DNA of 64,000 nt from positions 106,055-170,054 of the forward strand of contig MEHQ01002216.1 of NCBI GenBank assembly GCA_008828725.1, given 5' to 3'. Origin of the DNA: Saccharina japonica (lineage: Eukaryota > Sar > Phaeophyceae > Laminariales > Laminariaceae). The position numbers were made by a program, and so were the translations under genes. A model generated the notes under the pieces. It was not told where the DNA came from, did not search any database, and saw only the letters and a program-made list of their open reading frames with translations. Below, piece after piece: positions 10,111-19,990 of the stretch; positions within the stretch are counted from its first letter, which is position 1; each line of letters opens with the position of its first letter.

Positions 10111-13100
10111 ATAAAACGCCATGTCAAAACGGAAGAGGCAAAACAAAAAACCGTGGTGAATTTTCTTAACTCTCTCGCGCCGGCGTCGCTTTTATCATGA
10201 TAACTCACGGCGCTTCGAGCTTGGTGCAAGCAATGTCTGCTTGGTTGGTGAAAACCCAACGTCTCCGTCCCGGCATTGTAGGGATGCGAGGGTCTATGGT
10301 CATACGACTACGGCTGCGCACGACAAGAGTACAACCCCCCCCGCCCCCCCCCCCCCGCCCCCGCCCGTTATATCCCAAACGCCTCCCCGTCGCACCTCCT
10401 GTCACCGAGAGCCGCCTCCGCCTCGTCCATGACCAACATGACCCCTTTCCCCCCCCCGCCGCCTGCCCACCGCATCAGGCCGCTGAGCTCGCCGGAGGCG
10501 TTGGCCCCCAGGGGCCCCACGTCTCCGCCGGCGACGATAACCGTGTGCAGCCCGCACATCTTGACCAACCTCCTTGCGACGATAGACTTTCCCGATCCCG
10601 TCGCTCCGTGTATGAGGATGTGGGGCAGAGGTGCTCCTCTGCCGTAAGAAGAACTGTTCCAGGGGGAGAGTTTCGGGCGTGAGGAGGGGGGGGGGGGGGG
10701 GGGGCCCCCGGGGAGGGGCGCACTCATTTGTTGCTTGCCTTAGTCATTTTACCGTTGATCACGCATCCCTTGCTTTCGAGACGGATCACCGTTCCTACTC
10801 CTAATAGAGACACCTCCAACATTTGGGGCGCTCATTACGTTGTTTCCATACATTACAAAAAAACTTTTTGCTGATCTTATCCCCTTCCTGTTTCGCCGCC
10901 TGTGGCCACCATCTGGGTGAGGAGGACGGGGGGGGGGGGGTCCTTCATTTTCATGCATGGCCGTAGTCGTATGACCATAAGCNNNNNNNNNNNCCCCCGC
11001 CCCTCCTTCCCTCCCTCTCTTTCTCCCTCCCCTACCCCCTGCAACCCGGATCCTCACGAATCGACACATGCTGAGTTTACATCCTTTCACCCTGGTCGAG
11101 GACAACCCCCCCCCCCCCTTCGAGACGGAGCACCAGGGGGGGAGAGAAAAGGGACAGAGGAAGTTGCTCACGTTTGTGTTTACCCACGTTTGTGTGTAGT
11201 CACGATTGTGTTTACCCATGTTTGTGTTTTCTCGTGTTTGTGTTTACGGAAAGACAGGTCCGGCTTTGGGGTTCGTGGTATTGGAAAGGTCGGTTTGAGG
11301 TACAATGGTTGTGAATACGTACCTGCTTGGTAGTTGGTGACAGCAGCGGTACTGAACGAGCCAAAAATGATTTCATGACTGAAACAAGGCTACTTCTTGG
11401 AGAGAGCCGCGCTGCAAGGAGAAACACGGCGCCGTTGTGGCTGGACAAGGGTCGGTGGTCTAGTGGTCATCCGGGACCCAAACGAACTCTCCTGTTTTAA
11501 CCTCGGTGTTGTTATTATTGGTATTATTATAACCAGTATTGTTAAAACCAGTATAATGGTAATCAGTGTCATTATAACCAGTATAATTACAACCAGTATT
11601 ATTGTAACCGGTATATTATAACCATTATTATTACAACCAGTATTAATATAACCAGTATTATTATAACCAGTATTATTATAACCAGTATTATTATAACCAG
11701 AATTATTATAGCCAGAATTATTATAGCCAGTATTATTTTAACCAGTATTATTATAACCAGTATAACTACAACCAGTATTATAACCAGTATTACTATAACC
11801 AGTAGTATTATAACCAGTATATTGTAACAGGTAATATTGTTGTCCTTGCCATCCGACAATGTGTACTGGTAGCATGAGCTTCAACGTTAGTCACTCATAA
11901 GCACTCCGAAAAACAAAAACACGGAAACAAAAAAAAAAGCCCCTGAAGGAGCCGCGCCTCAGCCCAAACAGCGCACGCCCGCGGCGGGCGGCCGAGGCAA
12001 AGACTGCCCCCGGGAGTGACCCCGGCAAGTCCGTCTCCCTCACCAGGCGCGGCCTGGTTAGCCTCCGACGAACGACACTCGCTGTTTGTTCGAGAGAAAA
12101 ACAAGCAAGCAATTACGCACGGCAAAAAAAAAAGAAGGGGGGGGGGCACGTGTTTGTGTGTGTGTGGTTTTGTTTTTGTTTAAAAAAAGCGAAAGCCGAA
12201 GGTAAAAAAACAGATGCTTCGTTCTTTTGGTTAGCCTCCCTCCTTTTGCCGAACGGCGGCTCTCGCTGCTATGTTTTCGAAAAACGAAAGAAAAAAGTCG
12301 CCACCCCGAAATGGGGACCATACCTCGTACCTATAGTACGTAGGCGTTTTTTTTTCAATAATCAGAAATTGGAAGGTATATAAACCCGTGGTTTGCAAAC
12401 ACGAGACGTTGTGTATACTCGTGTGTACATAGCGCAGTTTTTTTCAGCTGGCGGTTATCGCTTTTCTTTCGATCGGTTTTGGAGGCCGAGAAGGGTTAGG
12501 GGAGAGGGGGCATGCTTCGGGTGCGGTATCATATGCTTCGGGTGCCGAGTTAGGTGCCGAATAAGGCAAGGCGAGTGTGATGCGGTGGGTAAACTTTTTG
12601 AGTTGGATAACTAAAACTCGTCAGCCAGTTAATGTCTGGAGCCTTATATGAACAACTCAGTCAAAAATACCCTCCCGTGCTGTCGCGAGAGGTGACTGAC
12701 TGGCGTCATAAACAAGAGAATAGGCGATCGAAGTACCTCAAAAATGGGGGTCATGGTTAGGGGACCGTGGGGGGTGGAGGGTAAGATGGGCCGGGGGGGG
12801 GGGGTACTTCATTTTCATGCATGGCCGTAGTCGTATGACCATAGACCCTCGCATCCCTACAATGCCGGGACGTACGGTAGCATGTCGGGTTTACCACCGA
12901 CCAAGCAGACATTGCTAGCACCAAGCGCGAAATGCCGTGGGTACTGATGTCATGCATGACTCGTCCCAAGGTAGGGATATGCATTTTTTGGCTCAATTTT
13001 TCCCGGCCGGTGGAGCTCATTAAGTGAGCAACTACCGATGAGCACGATGTTTTTACTTCTGTCTGTCTGTTTTTTCGAACTACAAACAGAAGCACCCTAA

Positions 13101-14262
13101 AAATCTTGGTCGGGCTTCGTACGCGAAACAAACCTTATTCGAAGCCATGATTCGGGTGGGACATTGAGCTCTCCTCGTGTGAGGGAGGGGCTCAGAGAAT
13201 AAGCCGCCCCCCCTATAAGGCGACATTGCTCTACATACACCCCTATAAGGTGGCATTTCTTTACATACACCCCTATAAGGTAGCATTGCTCTACATACAC
13301 CCCTATAAGGTAGCATTGCTCTACATACACCCCTATAAGGTGGCATCGGTCTTATAACAACTGCCACGTGTGACCCTCCTTCGTATCCCTACGATGCCGG
13401 GACGGACCCCGCCGGGGTTTCACCGACCAGGCGAGGCATTGCTTGTACCGACCACGAAGCGAAACGCGAGGTGTTCGGCGAGTCGCATATAGGGTGAGCT
13501 GCGTCCTACTAAGAACCGCTTGTGAGGGATGGGGGGGAGGGTGTACTCATGTCGTATCATGGCCGTAGTCGGAGGGGGGCAGGGGGCAGAGGCAAGGCGG
13601 CACGTGTTTTGTTTTTAGCACCCTCGATCATGCCGCCGTTTATGCCAGACCCGTTTGCCGGGACAATGGAACCACAACACGGACGAGGGGCCGCGGTGGG
13701 GCCGACTTCTATCGCCGTCGAAGAAAGCTCGTCGATCGTATCCCGCACAGCAGTGCACAACAAAATAGCCTGTGCGCTCGTCGACTATATAATGTTGCCC
13801 GGAACATCTTATTGGTGCTGATACGAGGGCGCCTTGTTTATTTGCTGACGGAAAACAGGGCCAACTGCGCACGGAAACTTTGATACAAGTGCTGAGGAGG
13901 GCTCCTTGCTCGCTGGACGAAAAATAAACGAGGTCTCTCGATTTATTGTTTACGGCGTTTTTCCCGACGTTTTTTATTTCCGTTCGGCTGTATACCATAT
14001 TTTACCTGCGAGCGTAGCGGAGTTCCCCACGAAGAGGCTGACAAAGGCTAGCCCCAAAAGTCCTGCCATTATTCTCGCCAGCTTGATAGGGTCGGAAGAG
14101 ACCGACAAAACGACCACGCCCACTAAGGTGAATGTTTCGTCCACCACCTGATGATGGTGAGTGCGCATCGTACACACGAGGACGGGGGGGGGGGGGGGGG
14201 GGGGGGGGGGGGTCGTCTTTTTGTTTTGGTGCCCGGCGTGTGTCGCCTGGGCCGCCGGCGCC

Positions 14263-14295
<33 letters not shown>

Positions 14296-17200
14296 AACGA
14301 GATGTTGGACGACTGTTCATGTCGAGACAGATAGATCACGATTCACATGTCGGACAGGTAGATCATCTACAGATCATCTACAGATCATCTACATATCATC
14401 TATTTAATATATCGTCTAGGTCATCTAGAACCTAACCCGCCGTTATGAGTTGCTGAGCAGGATCCGTACACAAGTACCAGGCAGTGCCTATCTAACCCAG
14501 AAAACATGATCATGCAGGTTATACGATATACAGCTCCCACCCGGCAACATGAGCTAGATCATACAGATCATGCAGATCATGCAGATCATAAAAATATCAA
14601 AAATCATACAGAACATACAGATCATACAGATCATACAGATCATACATATCATACATATCATACATATCATACAGATCATACAGATCATACATATCAGGGA
14701 TATATCTGTCCTGAAAACTCTAGATCACTACGTGAGAATGGATGACCCATCGCAGGTGTGGACGACCGTACATAAGCCGCATGTCACAATAGGCGGGCAG
14801 AGAGAGGCTCACCGAGGCGCACCTATTTTGTTTTTATGAGCTTTCTCCCACGAGCACCTTTACATAATACCTCACCAAAAACTCACTTTTGAGATTTAAA
14901 AAACGGGGGAAAAAAAGTGCAGCTTGATCGCCTACGACACCTAAGGTTAAAAATATCGGACACAGACGATTGAAGGAGAATAACTCTATCAGTAAATAAC
15001 CACTCTGTTCCAAAATATAAGGACGTTTATGTATATGAATATTTGGTCAAAACGTTCCTTGTGATTCGGGACAGAGTTGACGAGTCCCCCCCATCCGTCG
15101 TAAATAATGTCACCACGAGGGCTCAATTGCAGTCAGTCAAGGGCGTCCGTCAAGGCATTTCCATCCGTCTAGACGGATTGTCCCCTATCCCCGCTAGCGC
15201 AAACGTCTCAATATATCTGTGGAAACCCCTGTATATGTTTTTGTTGTGCTGCTGGCTCCAACACATCACGAAGGAGCAAGAAGATACTAGAATATTGCTG
15301 TGTTCGTTGCTCGTGATATACCAGTATACTGCTATAGATCTGAAGTCCGAGCGAGAATTGTTTTTTAGCAAAAAAAAATTAGCGGAAAAAAATGCCCCAA
15401 GACAAGAAAATACAGGTTTTCAAAAATATGGCCAGGCACTCTGAAAATAAGGGGATTCTTACTTGGTGTCCCCGCGTTTTGCCGTCAAGGCACTTCCGTC
15501 AAGGCATTTGCCTTGACCCCGTCCGTCAAGGGGTAAAAGTGCCGTCTCCTGACATATTTGCTCAATTGTGCATATTAATACATAGTCAAAGCTTTCCTTG
15601 TGATTCGGGACAGAGTTGACGAGTCCCCCATCCCTCATAAATAATGCGACCAAGAGAGCCCAATTGTTGTGGTAGTATGACATGTATGCACCTGGGACAG
15701 GTGCTACGATGGGTAGCACCTAGTTTTTTTTTGGGGGGATGGGGGTTCACGCTTTGAAGATAGCTCCATGCCTCACCCAAAACTGAGTTTTTGAGAAGAT
15801 GTGTAGGCTTAGTTAACCCGGTGAACAATAAATCTCATCATGGTGTGGCCTACAGTAGGTGCTACGTAACGAAATAGATCGTGCAGAGCAAAGGGCTAGC
15901 CTTGTTGGGTGGTTTCTTCAGTTCAGTACTAGTCAGTAATAATAGTCAGTACGAGTCAGTACTATTAATAGTCAGTAATAGTCAGTAATAGTCAGTAATA
16001 GTCAGTAATAGTCAGTAATAGTCAGTAATAGTCAGTAATAGTCAGTAATAGTCGGTATTAGTCAGTAGTAGTCAGTAGTCAGCAATAATCATGAGTCAGT
16101 AATGGCTAGTGATAGTCAATAATAATCTGTAATAGTCAGTAATAGTCTGTAATAGCCAGTAGTAGTCTGGAATAGTCAGAAATAGTCTGTAATGGTCAGT
16201 ATTCGTAGTCAGTACCAGTAATAGTCAGTAGTAGTCAGTAGTAGTTAGTAGTGGTCATGTAAAAAAATAATCAGTACAAGTCAGTAATAGTCAGCAGTAA
16301 TCAGTAATAGTCAGCAATAGTCAGAAATAGTCAGTAATAACCGGTAATAGTCAGTAATAGTCTGTAATGGTCAGTATTATATAGTAAACAATAGTCAGTA
16401 ATAGTCAGGAATAGTCAGTAGTACCCCTATCTTCGCACGCGGCCTGGTAGAACACAAATTGGGTGTACGAATGTTCCAACGGTGCTGATGTCTCATTGTG
16501 GCCTATACGTACATACGAAGCAAGTTCCATTTTTTGGGATGCCTTCCTCGCGTCATCTCTATCGACCTTTCAACCCCGGACCTGGATGCAGCAACTCGTC
16601 GCAGGACCCCGAAAGAGCAAACACACGGCATCACCACCACGAGGATAAATCTTGGCGGGAAGTAGACATAGAAGGATGTTAGACTTTGCGCATAGGTTTC
16701 CTTGGTTTCCGTGGTTTTCTGCTTTCGGGAATGCTGTGAGTGATCAACGTTGAAGCTCATGCTGCACATTGTCGGATGGCAAAAATAATAATTGGAGTAC
16801 TCGCAGGAGCAAGTATTTGTTTGTAACATATTTCGCGTACGCTCTTGTGGTGTAAAAACACATCAACCCCCCCCACCCCCAACACCATCGCCTCCGATCA
16901 ACATCTCCGTAAACTATGTCGCTACGGTTGCCCCACAGGTGTGAAGAGGTGTATTATACTCGTTCGTCGGGCAATACAATGGTTATGAGGTACCCGTAGA
17001 TTCAGAGCCTTGTGCGTGCGTGTGTTCTTCACATTACGCCGTTCTGTCTACCCGTCGACATCCAGCACACCCAGTGTCTGTGGCGAATCTTCATCCTAGA
17101 GACATACCAGTTCTGTGGTCACAAAAACCACGACACAGAGATGTTACTTGTGCCGTCCTAAGATTACTCTCGTGTACTGAAGTTTCAGTTTCCTTGGTAG

Positions 17201-18001
17201 ATAAGTTAGGCAGTACGTATATAGCATCGAGGCTTCGTAAGTCCATAGGAATGGTCTGAACCATCAGAACATTCCTTAAAGACGAGACAACCCACATTAA
17301 TACGTAGCTTTTAGAATCCCACAAGGTTATTTTCGGACCTGGACTGCCCCTTTGGTTAGGATAGCCGATACGTTAGGAATAGCCAAGCACCAGAGGAAGG
17401 TTCCCGGGGCACCTGTGTTCATCCGTCTAGCGGGTTAACGATGAGAGCAGAGTGGGCTTCGATGCCTCGTCAACGTTTCCCCTTTTTGTATATCATCACC
17501 AGAGGATTACCACAAAACAAGAAGTCTCGCAAAGTAGAAGAGAAGCTGTGTGATTCCAAGCCAGCAACGACAATCTCCTGAACCCCTTCCATCATATCTC
17601 GAGAAGTTTTCGTAAAGGGTGGGTCTTCATTGCATCGACTTCTACCACTTTCCGAGCTACGTAAGGAGAGGTGATGTTTTACCCCTCGAGCGTCTGCTCT
17701 ACGAGCCTACGCAGTAATGTTCCCCTTCCCATGAATGACACCACCATGGAACCGAAGAGCAAAAGCCGAACAATAATCTTGTAAAAAAATGGAGAAGAAT
17801 TTCGCCACAAAAACAAAAACGAAAAAACAAAAACTCACTGAATTTCGTCACAAACAAAACAACAACAACAACAAAAAACTCACCGCCTGCGTCTGCTTCC
17901 TAGACTCTTCTCCTTTGGCCCTTATCCTAGCCACGTCCGCCGCTTCCCCGCCTCGCTCCGCCTCAGTCAAGGCACGGACGGTGGCGAGGCTTTCAGACAG
18001 C
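4565..18001 (-). CDS. ATAD3: ATAD3-family AAA+ ATPase (coiled coil, membrane segment, AAA core, C-terminal tail)
   Basis: Minus-strand exons: 18001-17884, 14147-14006, 12081 to about 11940, 10653-10396, 9773-9665, 8668-7628 and 5308-4565 (stop). Phases agree except around 12.0-10.7 kb, where one exon is unresolved (N gap at 10982). In order: a charged helix (AEGRA-type ATAD3 coil end); VDETFTLVG plus a hydrophobic segment (ARIMAGLLGLAFVSLFVG); RPRLVRETD, matching the family's PSLVRET; Walker A GATGSGKS; Walker B VMLVMDEAEA; SETARSALNAVLLCTGELKP; sensor region MILTTSRPK; Arg-finger region LDEAVLDRVDEVVHLPLPGL; lid; and EGFYGRDMAHFFSAVQ, AAVYGSEDCELTEQ, matching the family's EGMSGREIAQL…YASEDGVLTE. 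ATAD3 proteins are mitochondrial inner-membrane ATPases tied to nucleoid and cristae organisation. Oddities: Ser replaces the usual sensor-1 Asn, the lid carries a ~270-residue insertion, and there is a ~200-residue low-complexity tail. It may be continuous with the exons upstream to 30928. Confidence 0.8.
5505..5585. repeat. CCCGA/TCGGG pentanucleotide inverted array
   Basis: GGGTCGGGTTGGATCGGGTC is followed by (CCCGA)n, giving a short inverted array. The flank GTGAGGCTTTAAAGATCTC resembles the flank of the long array at 22755-23245 (CCGTGAGAATTTGAAAATCT), so the pentamers travel with a larger element. Confidence 0.6.
5800..5910. repeat. ~43 bp tandem repeat
   Basis: About two and a half units containing GGCTAGGTAGCAGCATAC and GTTAGGCAGTA. 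Confidence 0.6.
6575..7605. repeat. Long (ATC)n/(GAT)n microsatellite in an ATAD3 intron
   Basis: Two blocks: 6575-6725 and a much longer one from about 6965 to 7605, interrupted mainly by CAC and CGT variants. In the transcript (minus strand) this is (GAT)n, starting within ~35 nt of the 5' splice site after the exon ending at 7628. Open frames here (poly-Asp, poly-Met, poly-Ser, poly-His) are artefacts of the repeat. Confidence 0.9.
7628..8668 (-). CDS. ATAD3: ATAD3 exon with Arg finger, lid and a large GAEL-repeat insertion
   Basis: The acceptor AAAAAACAG is followed by DLDEAVLDRVDEVVHLPLPG and ERARLIRQYFSAYLQRDPPV (first lid helices). About 270 residues then have no counterpart in the family: an Ala/Val run (CCGCCG repeats), a Lys/Arg-rich stretch, a tetrapeptide repeat of the GAEL/GTEL/GTDL/AAGL type (about 8150-8320, 12-bp unit AGCTCCGCTCCT), a Gly run and basic segments. 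The lid resumes with LQLSEGFDEKAAGLIAMFAV and ends EGFYGRDMAHFFSAVQ at donor CAG|GTGAGGG. The exon is 1041 nt, phase 0 at both ends, with no internal stop, which supports genuine coding of the insertion. Confidence 0.8.
8763..8965 (-). repeat. Poly(C)-tailed element, partial copy
   Basis: The minus strand reads from CGCCTCACACGCGGCTTC-like sequence through the conserved core to CACTACATGATGAGTAC and a C-rich end. It lies in the ATAD3 intron between exons 9773-9665 and 8668-7628. Confidence 0.7.
9205..9600. repeat. (GATCTGTAT)n element
   Basis: A GATCTGTAT array (9280-9365) is flanked by ATGATCTAGAAATTTCAGG on one side. The unique part, GTACTATACAGATCC…CATCTCATAACGGCAG, and stepped TCTGTAGAT motifs follow to 9580. 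Confidence 0.7.
9980..10111. repeat. Poly(C)40 homopolymer in an ATAD3 intron
   Basis: About forty consecutive C from 10071 to 10110 (G in the transcript). No recognisable element borders it, though a poly(C)-tailed element copy follows at 10196-10346. Confidence 0.85.
10196..10346 (+). repeat. Poly(C)-tailed element, partial copy
   Basis: GGTGCAAGCAATGTCTGCTT, then GGGTCTATGGTCATACGACT, then GAGTACAA and C runs. It abuts the 3' side of the Walker exon of ATAD3 (exon end 10396). Confidence 0.8.
10396..10653 (-). CDS. ATAD3: ATAD3 exon with Walker A and Walker B
   Basis: The acceptor CCTGGAACAG lies downstream of a pyrimidine tract of about 20 C, which is the tail of a LINE copy at 10707-10915. 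Translation: GRGAPLPHILIHGATGSGKS, then VAGGDVGPLG, a Gly-rich turn, and VMLVMDEAEAALGD. This matches the family order of nucleotide-binding loop, ggDVaPlG and Walker B. The phase (2 in, 2 out) fits the following exon at 9773 exactly. Confidence 0.85.
10707..10915 (-). mobile_element. Second LINE 3' fragment with poly(C) tail
   Basis: On the minus strand: GGCCACAGGCGGCGAAACAG, AAGGGGATAAGATCAGCAAA, GGAAACAACGTA, GAGCGCCCCAAATG, GTCTCGAAAGCAAGGGATGC, GCAACAAATGAGTGCGCCCC. It lacks the SINE found in the copy at 3-655, so it shows the empty site. Confidence 0.7.
10982..10992. other. Assembly gap (11 N)
   Basis: The gap falls inside a poly(C)-tailed element copy just after CGTATGACCATAAGC, next to C-rich sequence. 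A collapsed or unresolved repeat is likely. The missing ATAD3 exon between LVRET and Walker A could be near here. Confidence 0.95.
11510..11835. repeat. 15-bp tandem array (AACCAGTATTATTAT)
   Basis: More than twenty units of AACCAGTATTATTAT with CAGAATT, CAGTATAAC and length variants, in the ATAD3 intron. The left flank (11445-11480) holds GGTGGTCTAGTGGTCA, a tRNA A-box-like motif resembling the SINE head. Confidence 0.85.
11830..11905 (-). repeat. GAGTGACTAACGTTGAAGCTCATG short element
   Basis: Copies also at 3793-3860, 16730-16795 and, decayed, 42110-42165 and 46285-46335. Shared parts are TTATGAGTGATCAACGTTGA and CACATTGTCGGATGG. Confidence 0.6.
12790..12945 (-). repeat. Poly(C)-tailed element, partial copy
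   Basis: G10 then TACTTCATTTTCATGCATGG, ACCATAGACCCTCGCATCCC and CAAGCAGACATTGCTAGCAC. The ATGAAAATGAAGTA variant of the 3' end is shared with 10935-10981 and 62570. Confidence 0.75.
13215..13345. repeat. 30-bp tandem repeat (about five units)
   Basis: CTACATACACCCCTATAAGG plus TAGCATTGCT, five nearly identical copies, in an ATAD3 intron next to a rearranged poly(C)-tailed element (13375-13580). The apparent repetitive peptide is an artefact. Confidence 0.85.
14006..14147 (-). CDS. ATAD3: ATAD3 membrane-segment exon
   Basis: Acceptor CATCATCAG, donor GCAG|GTAAAA, 142 nt, phase 0 in and 1 out. VVDETFTLVGVVVLSVSSDP is followed by IKLARIMAGLLGLAFVSLFV and GNSATLA. This aligns with the conserved gtlfGeGfrafvtD…vaGltlLAvGvYsakNAt region that spans the inner mitochondrial membrane in ATAD3. 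Two G homopolymers (~29 and ~30) lie upstream in the preceding intron. Confidence 0.8.
14183..14294. repeat. Two long G homopolymers
   Basis: About 29 G at 14184-14212 and about 30 G at 14264-14293, separated by TCGTCTTTTTGTTTTGGTGC and related sequence. In the transcript these are C tracts upstream of the membrane-exon acceptor. Confidence 0.9.
14312..14720. repeat. (ATACAGATC)n element, near full length
   Basis: Starts GACAGATAGATCACG, passes GATCATCTACA repeats, GCCGTTATGAGTTGCTGAGC, CTCCCACCCGGCAACATGAG, an ATACAGATC array (14560-14690), and ends ATCTGTCCTGAAAACTCTAG. It serves as a reference copy for the family. Confidence 0.75.
14990..15665. repeat. Duplicated fragments of an inverted-repeat element
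   Basis: CTTGTGATTCGGGACAGAGT and GACGAGTCCCCC occur at 15058-15092 and again at 15596-15628, with CCGTCAAGG-CATTT motifs between them. The left part (CCAAAATATAAGGACG) is a decayed GCGGAAATATAAGG-type terminus. No coding content was seen in the remainder of this intron up to 15925. Confidence 0.5.
15925..16425. repeat. 10-bp satellite (AGTCAGTAAT)n
   Basis: About fifty degenerate units, most regular at 15960-16060. The same satellite is at 21720-22010 and, in inverted orientation, 43180-43745. Confidence 0.9.
17884..18001 (-). CDS. ATAD3: Coiled-coil exon directly before the ATAD3 membrane exon
   Basis: Acceptor CGCCCCCAG, donor GCG|GTGAGT, 118 nt. LSESLATVRALTEAERGGEA then ADVARIRAKGEESRKQTQA, a charged helix at the position of the family's AxIIReQIRlKAaEHRqTVLes. 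It joins the membrane exon in phase 0. Its incoming phase (needs two bases) matches donor GTGCCG at 21249/21248, not the stronger-looking GTGCGG at 21260/21259. Confidence 0.7.
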
Positions 18002-18117
18002 CTGGGGGCGTGTGAACGCCCGTGGCGGCGAAGCAAATAAAAAACACGCGTCTTCGGGCATGGAGAAGCGATATATATATGTGCGCCTCGTGTCAGACGC
18101 GCGCGCGTACGATATCT

Positions 18118-18335
18118 CTGGTAGAGGTGTACCTTTTTTTGGCTGAAATGGTTTCTGGATGATCGGGCTCCTTAACCCAAAATTCGTCGGACTTTTTTCG
18201 TTACTGTTCATCGGGGAGCATTTGCATTTTCCCCCTCCAAAGGCAGTTTTTGGGCGAGTCATGCTGTAGAACTCCTCAAGTGACACCCCCTCAGAAAAAA
18301 ACGTGGTGCATCTCTACCGTAGCAGGCGTCGTCAG
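18118..18335. repeat. Inverted-repeat element with TACGGTAGAGGT ends
   Basis: GGTAGAGGTGTACCTTTTTTTGGCTGAAATG at the left and TGCATCTCTACCGTAGCAGGCGTC at the right (each shortened here in description) frame ~210 bp. Related copies: 44475-45000, 45250-45535, 51080-51400, 53985-54055, 55710-55965 and 57235-57475, sharing GGGCTCCTTAACCCAAAATT. Confidence 0.65.
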
Positions 18336-18429
18336 TCGAAGGTCGTAGGTGTCATCAGGAGACGGCGGCGGCAGTGTTTGTGCGTCGTCGTGTTGGTGTG
18401 TCGTCGGTCGCTACGTATCTTTAGGGACT

Positions 18430-19395
18430 TCCCACACTAAAAATAGTATATTACGTCTAGACGGCCGTCCGTCCGTCCGTCACATGCTTCTACTTGATGA
18501 AACTGTTTAATAGTATGGTACGTCTAGACGGCCGTCCGTCTGTCACATCTTTAGTATATACCACACTAAAACTAGCATATTGCGTCTAGACAGTCGTCCG
18601 TCAGTCACACTTTTAGGATATCCCACACTAAAACTAGTATATTACGTCTAGACGGCCGTCCGTCAGCCACATCTTTAGGACATCCTACACTAAAACTAGT
18701 ATATTACGTCTAGACGGCCGGCCGTCAGTCACACCTTTAGAACATCCTACACTAAAAATATCATATTACGTCTAGACGTTTTTAGGCTGGTCCTGCCGAC
18801 GACGCCAATTGTGAGGAAGCTAGAGAATTAAGAGGATAGGGTATCCCTAGCCAGGTCAGTCTATGGAACGGGTACTCGTTGGTACTTACGTGTGTTGTTT
18901 GCTTAGAGATAGAAGAAGAGCAGCTTTATTCCTTTTCCGTGATGAACGACTGAAAGCCGAGGTAGATAATACCTGGGAACCCCCTGGTTCCCATCTAAGA
19001 TACCGCCTTCCAAGTACTACCAATACGATCCTTATACCTGATACCAGGTATTTACCAACGATTCCACATCACAACAGCAGTGCCATAACACGTCCGTCAA
19101 TCATGTATTTATAAAGTTCTACACTGAAACTAGTATAATATGTCTAGACGGCCGTCCGTCAGTCACACCTGCAGTAGCTCCCACACTAAAAATAGTGTAA
19201 GTCTAGACCGCCGTCCAGCAGTCACATGTTCAGGACATCACACACTAAAACTGGTATATTGCGTCTAGACGGCCGTCCGCCAGCCACATATATACGTAGG
19301 AGATCCCACAGTTCTGCAAGTGCACCGCCGTCCGCCACAGGCCTAAAACTGCCGTCAGAGGTGCTTATTATACTAGTTTTAGTGTGGGAGTGGTG
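18430..19395. repeat. ~62 bp satellite with GTCTAGACGGCCGTCC palindromes
   Basis: Five units at 18430-18785 and three at 19115-19290, each with CACACTAAAACTAGTATATT, GTCTAGACGGCCGTCCGTCA and GTCACATCTTTAGGA. An inverted end (TACTAGTTTTAGTGTGGGA) is at 19370-19390. The ~330 bp between the blocks (18786-19114) shows no unit and no recognised exon. Confidence 0.85.
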
Positions 19396-19714
19396 GTGGT
19401 GGTGCACTTGTATCCCGACCAACGAAAGCAGAAAGCTCCGGGAGATGTATGAGGTCCGCGGCGATTAGCGTCTGCCGCTCTCGAAAAGGGGCCGCTCGTC
19501 CGTGGCGGACCAGTCAGGAGGTGCGGAGGGGCAATGCAGCGTGCGTAAAACATTTTCCAAACTCTTATCCCGATGAGGGCCGTCTGTGGACGGGATTCGA
19601 CGGGGCCGTACGCACTCTGTCGTACTTGTTTGGTACCTCCCATCGAGATGCATTTTCTTGTTACAGACTGTTTTGTGACCCCGGCCCAGATTTCAGGGAA
19701 ATGAGCTAAGGTGA

Positions 19715-19834
19715 AAACAACATCATCATCATCATGGCCATCATCACCATCATCATCATCATCATCATCATCGTCATCATCATCATCATCATCACTACCA
19801 TCATCATCATCATCATCACTACCATCATCATCAA

Positions 19835-19869
<35 letters not shown>

Positions 19870-19990
19870 CCATCATCATCACCATCATCATCACCATCAC
19901 CATCACCATCACCATCACCATCACCATCATCATCACCATCATCATCACCATCATCATCACCATCACCATCATCATCGCCATCATCATATT
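19715..19990. repeat. (ATC)n microsatellite within a transported flank
   Basis: The left flank, CAGGGAAATGAGCTAAGGTG, recurs as CAGGGAAATTAGCTAACGTG before the (ATC)n at 58178-58300, so the microsatellite appears to be part of a dispersed element. Confidence 0.8.

Noticed and set aside
11323..11411. Candidate missing ATAD3 exon (acceptor CTCCTTGCAG, donor CAG|GTACGT, minus strand; open in one frame, RLSPRSSLVSVMKSFLARSV)
   Set aside because: Splice sites are good, but its outgoing phase 0 does not fit the Walker exon (needs two bases) and similarity to the expected LsPxLexRV segment is weak. It is kept out of the model.
15043..15444. + strand open frame of 133 codons
   Set aside because: It lies in duplicated fragments of an inverted-repeat element with no splice context or recognisable domain.
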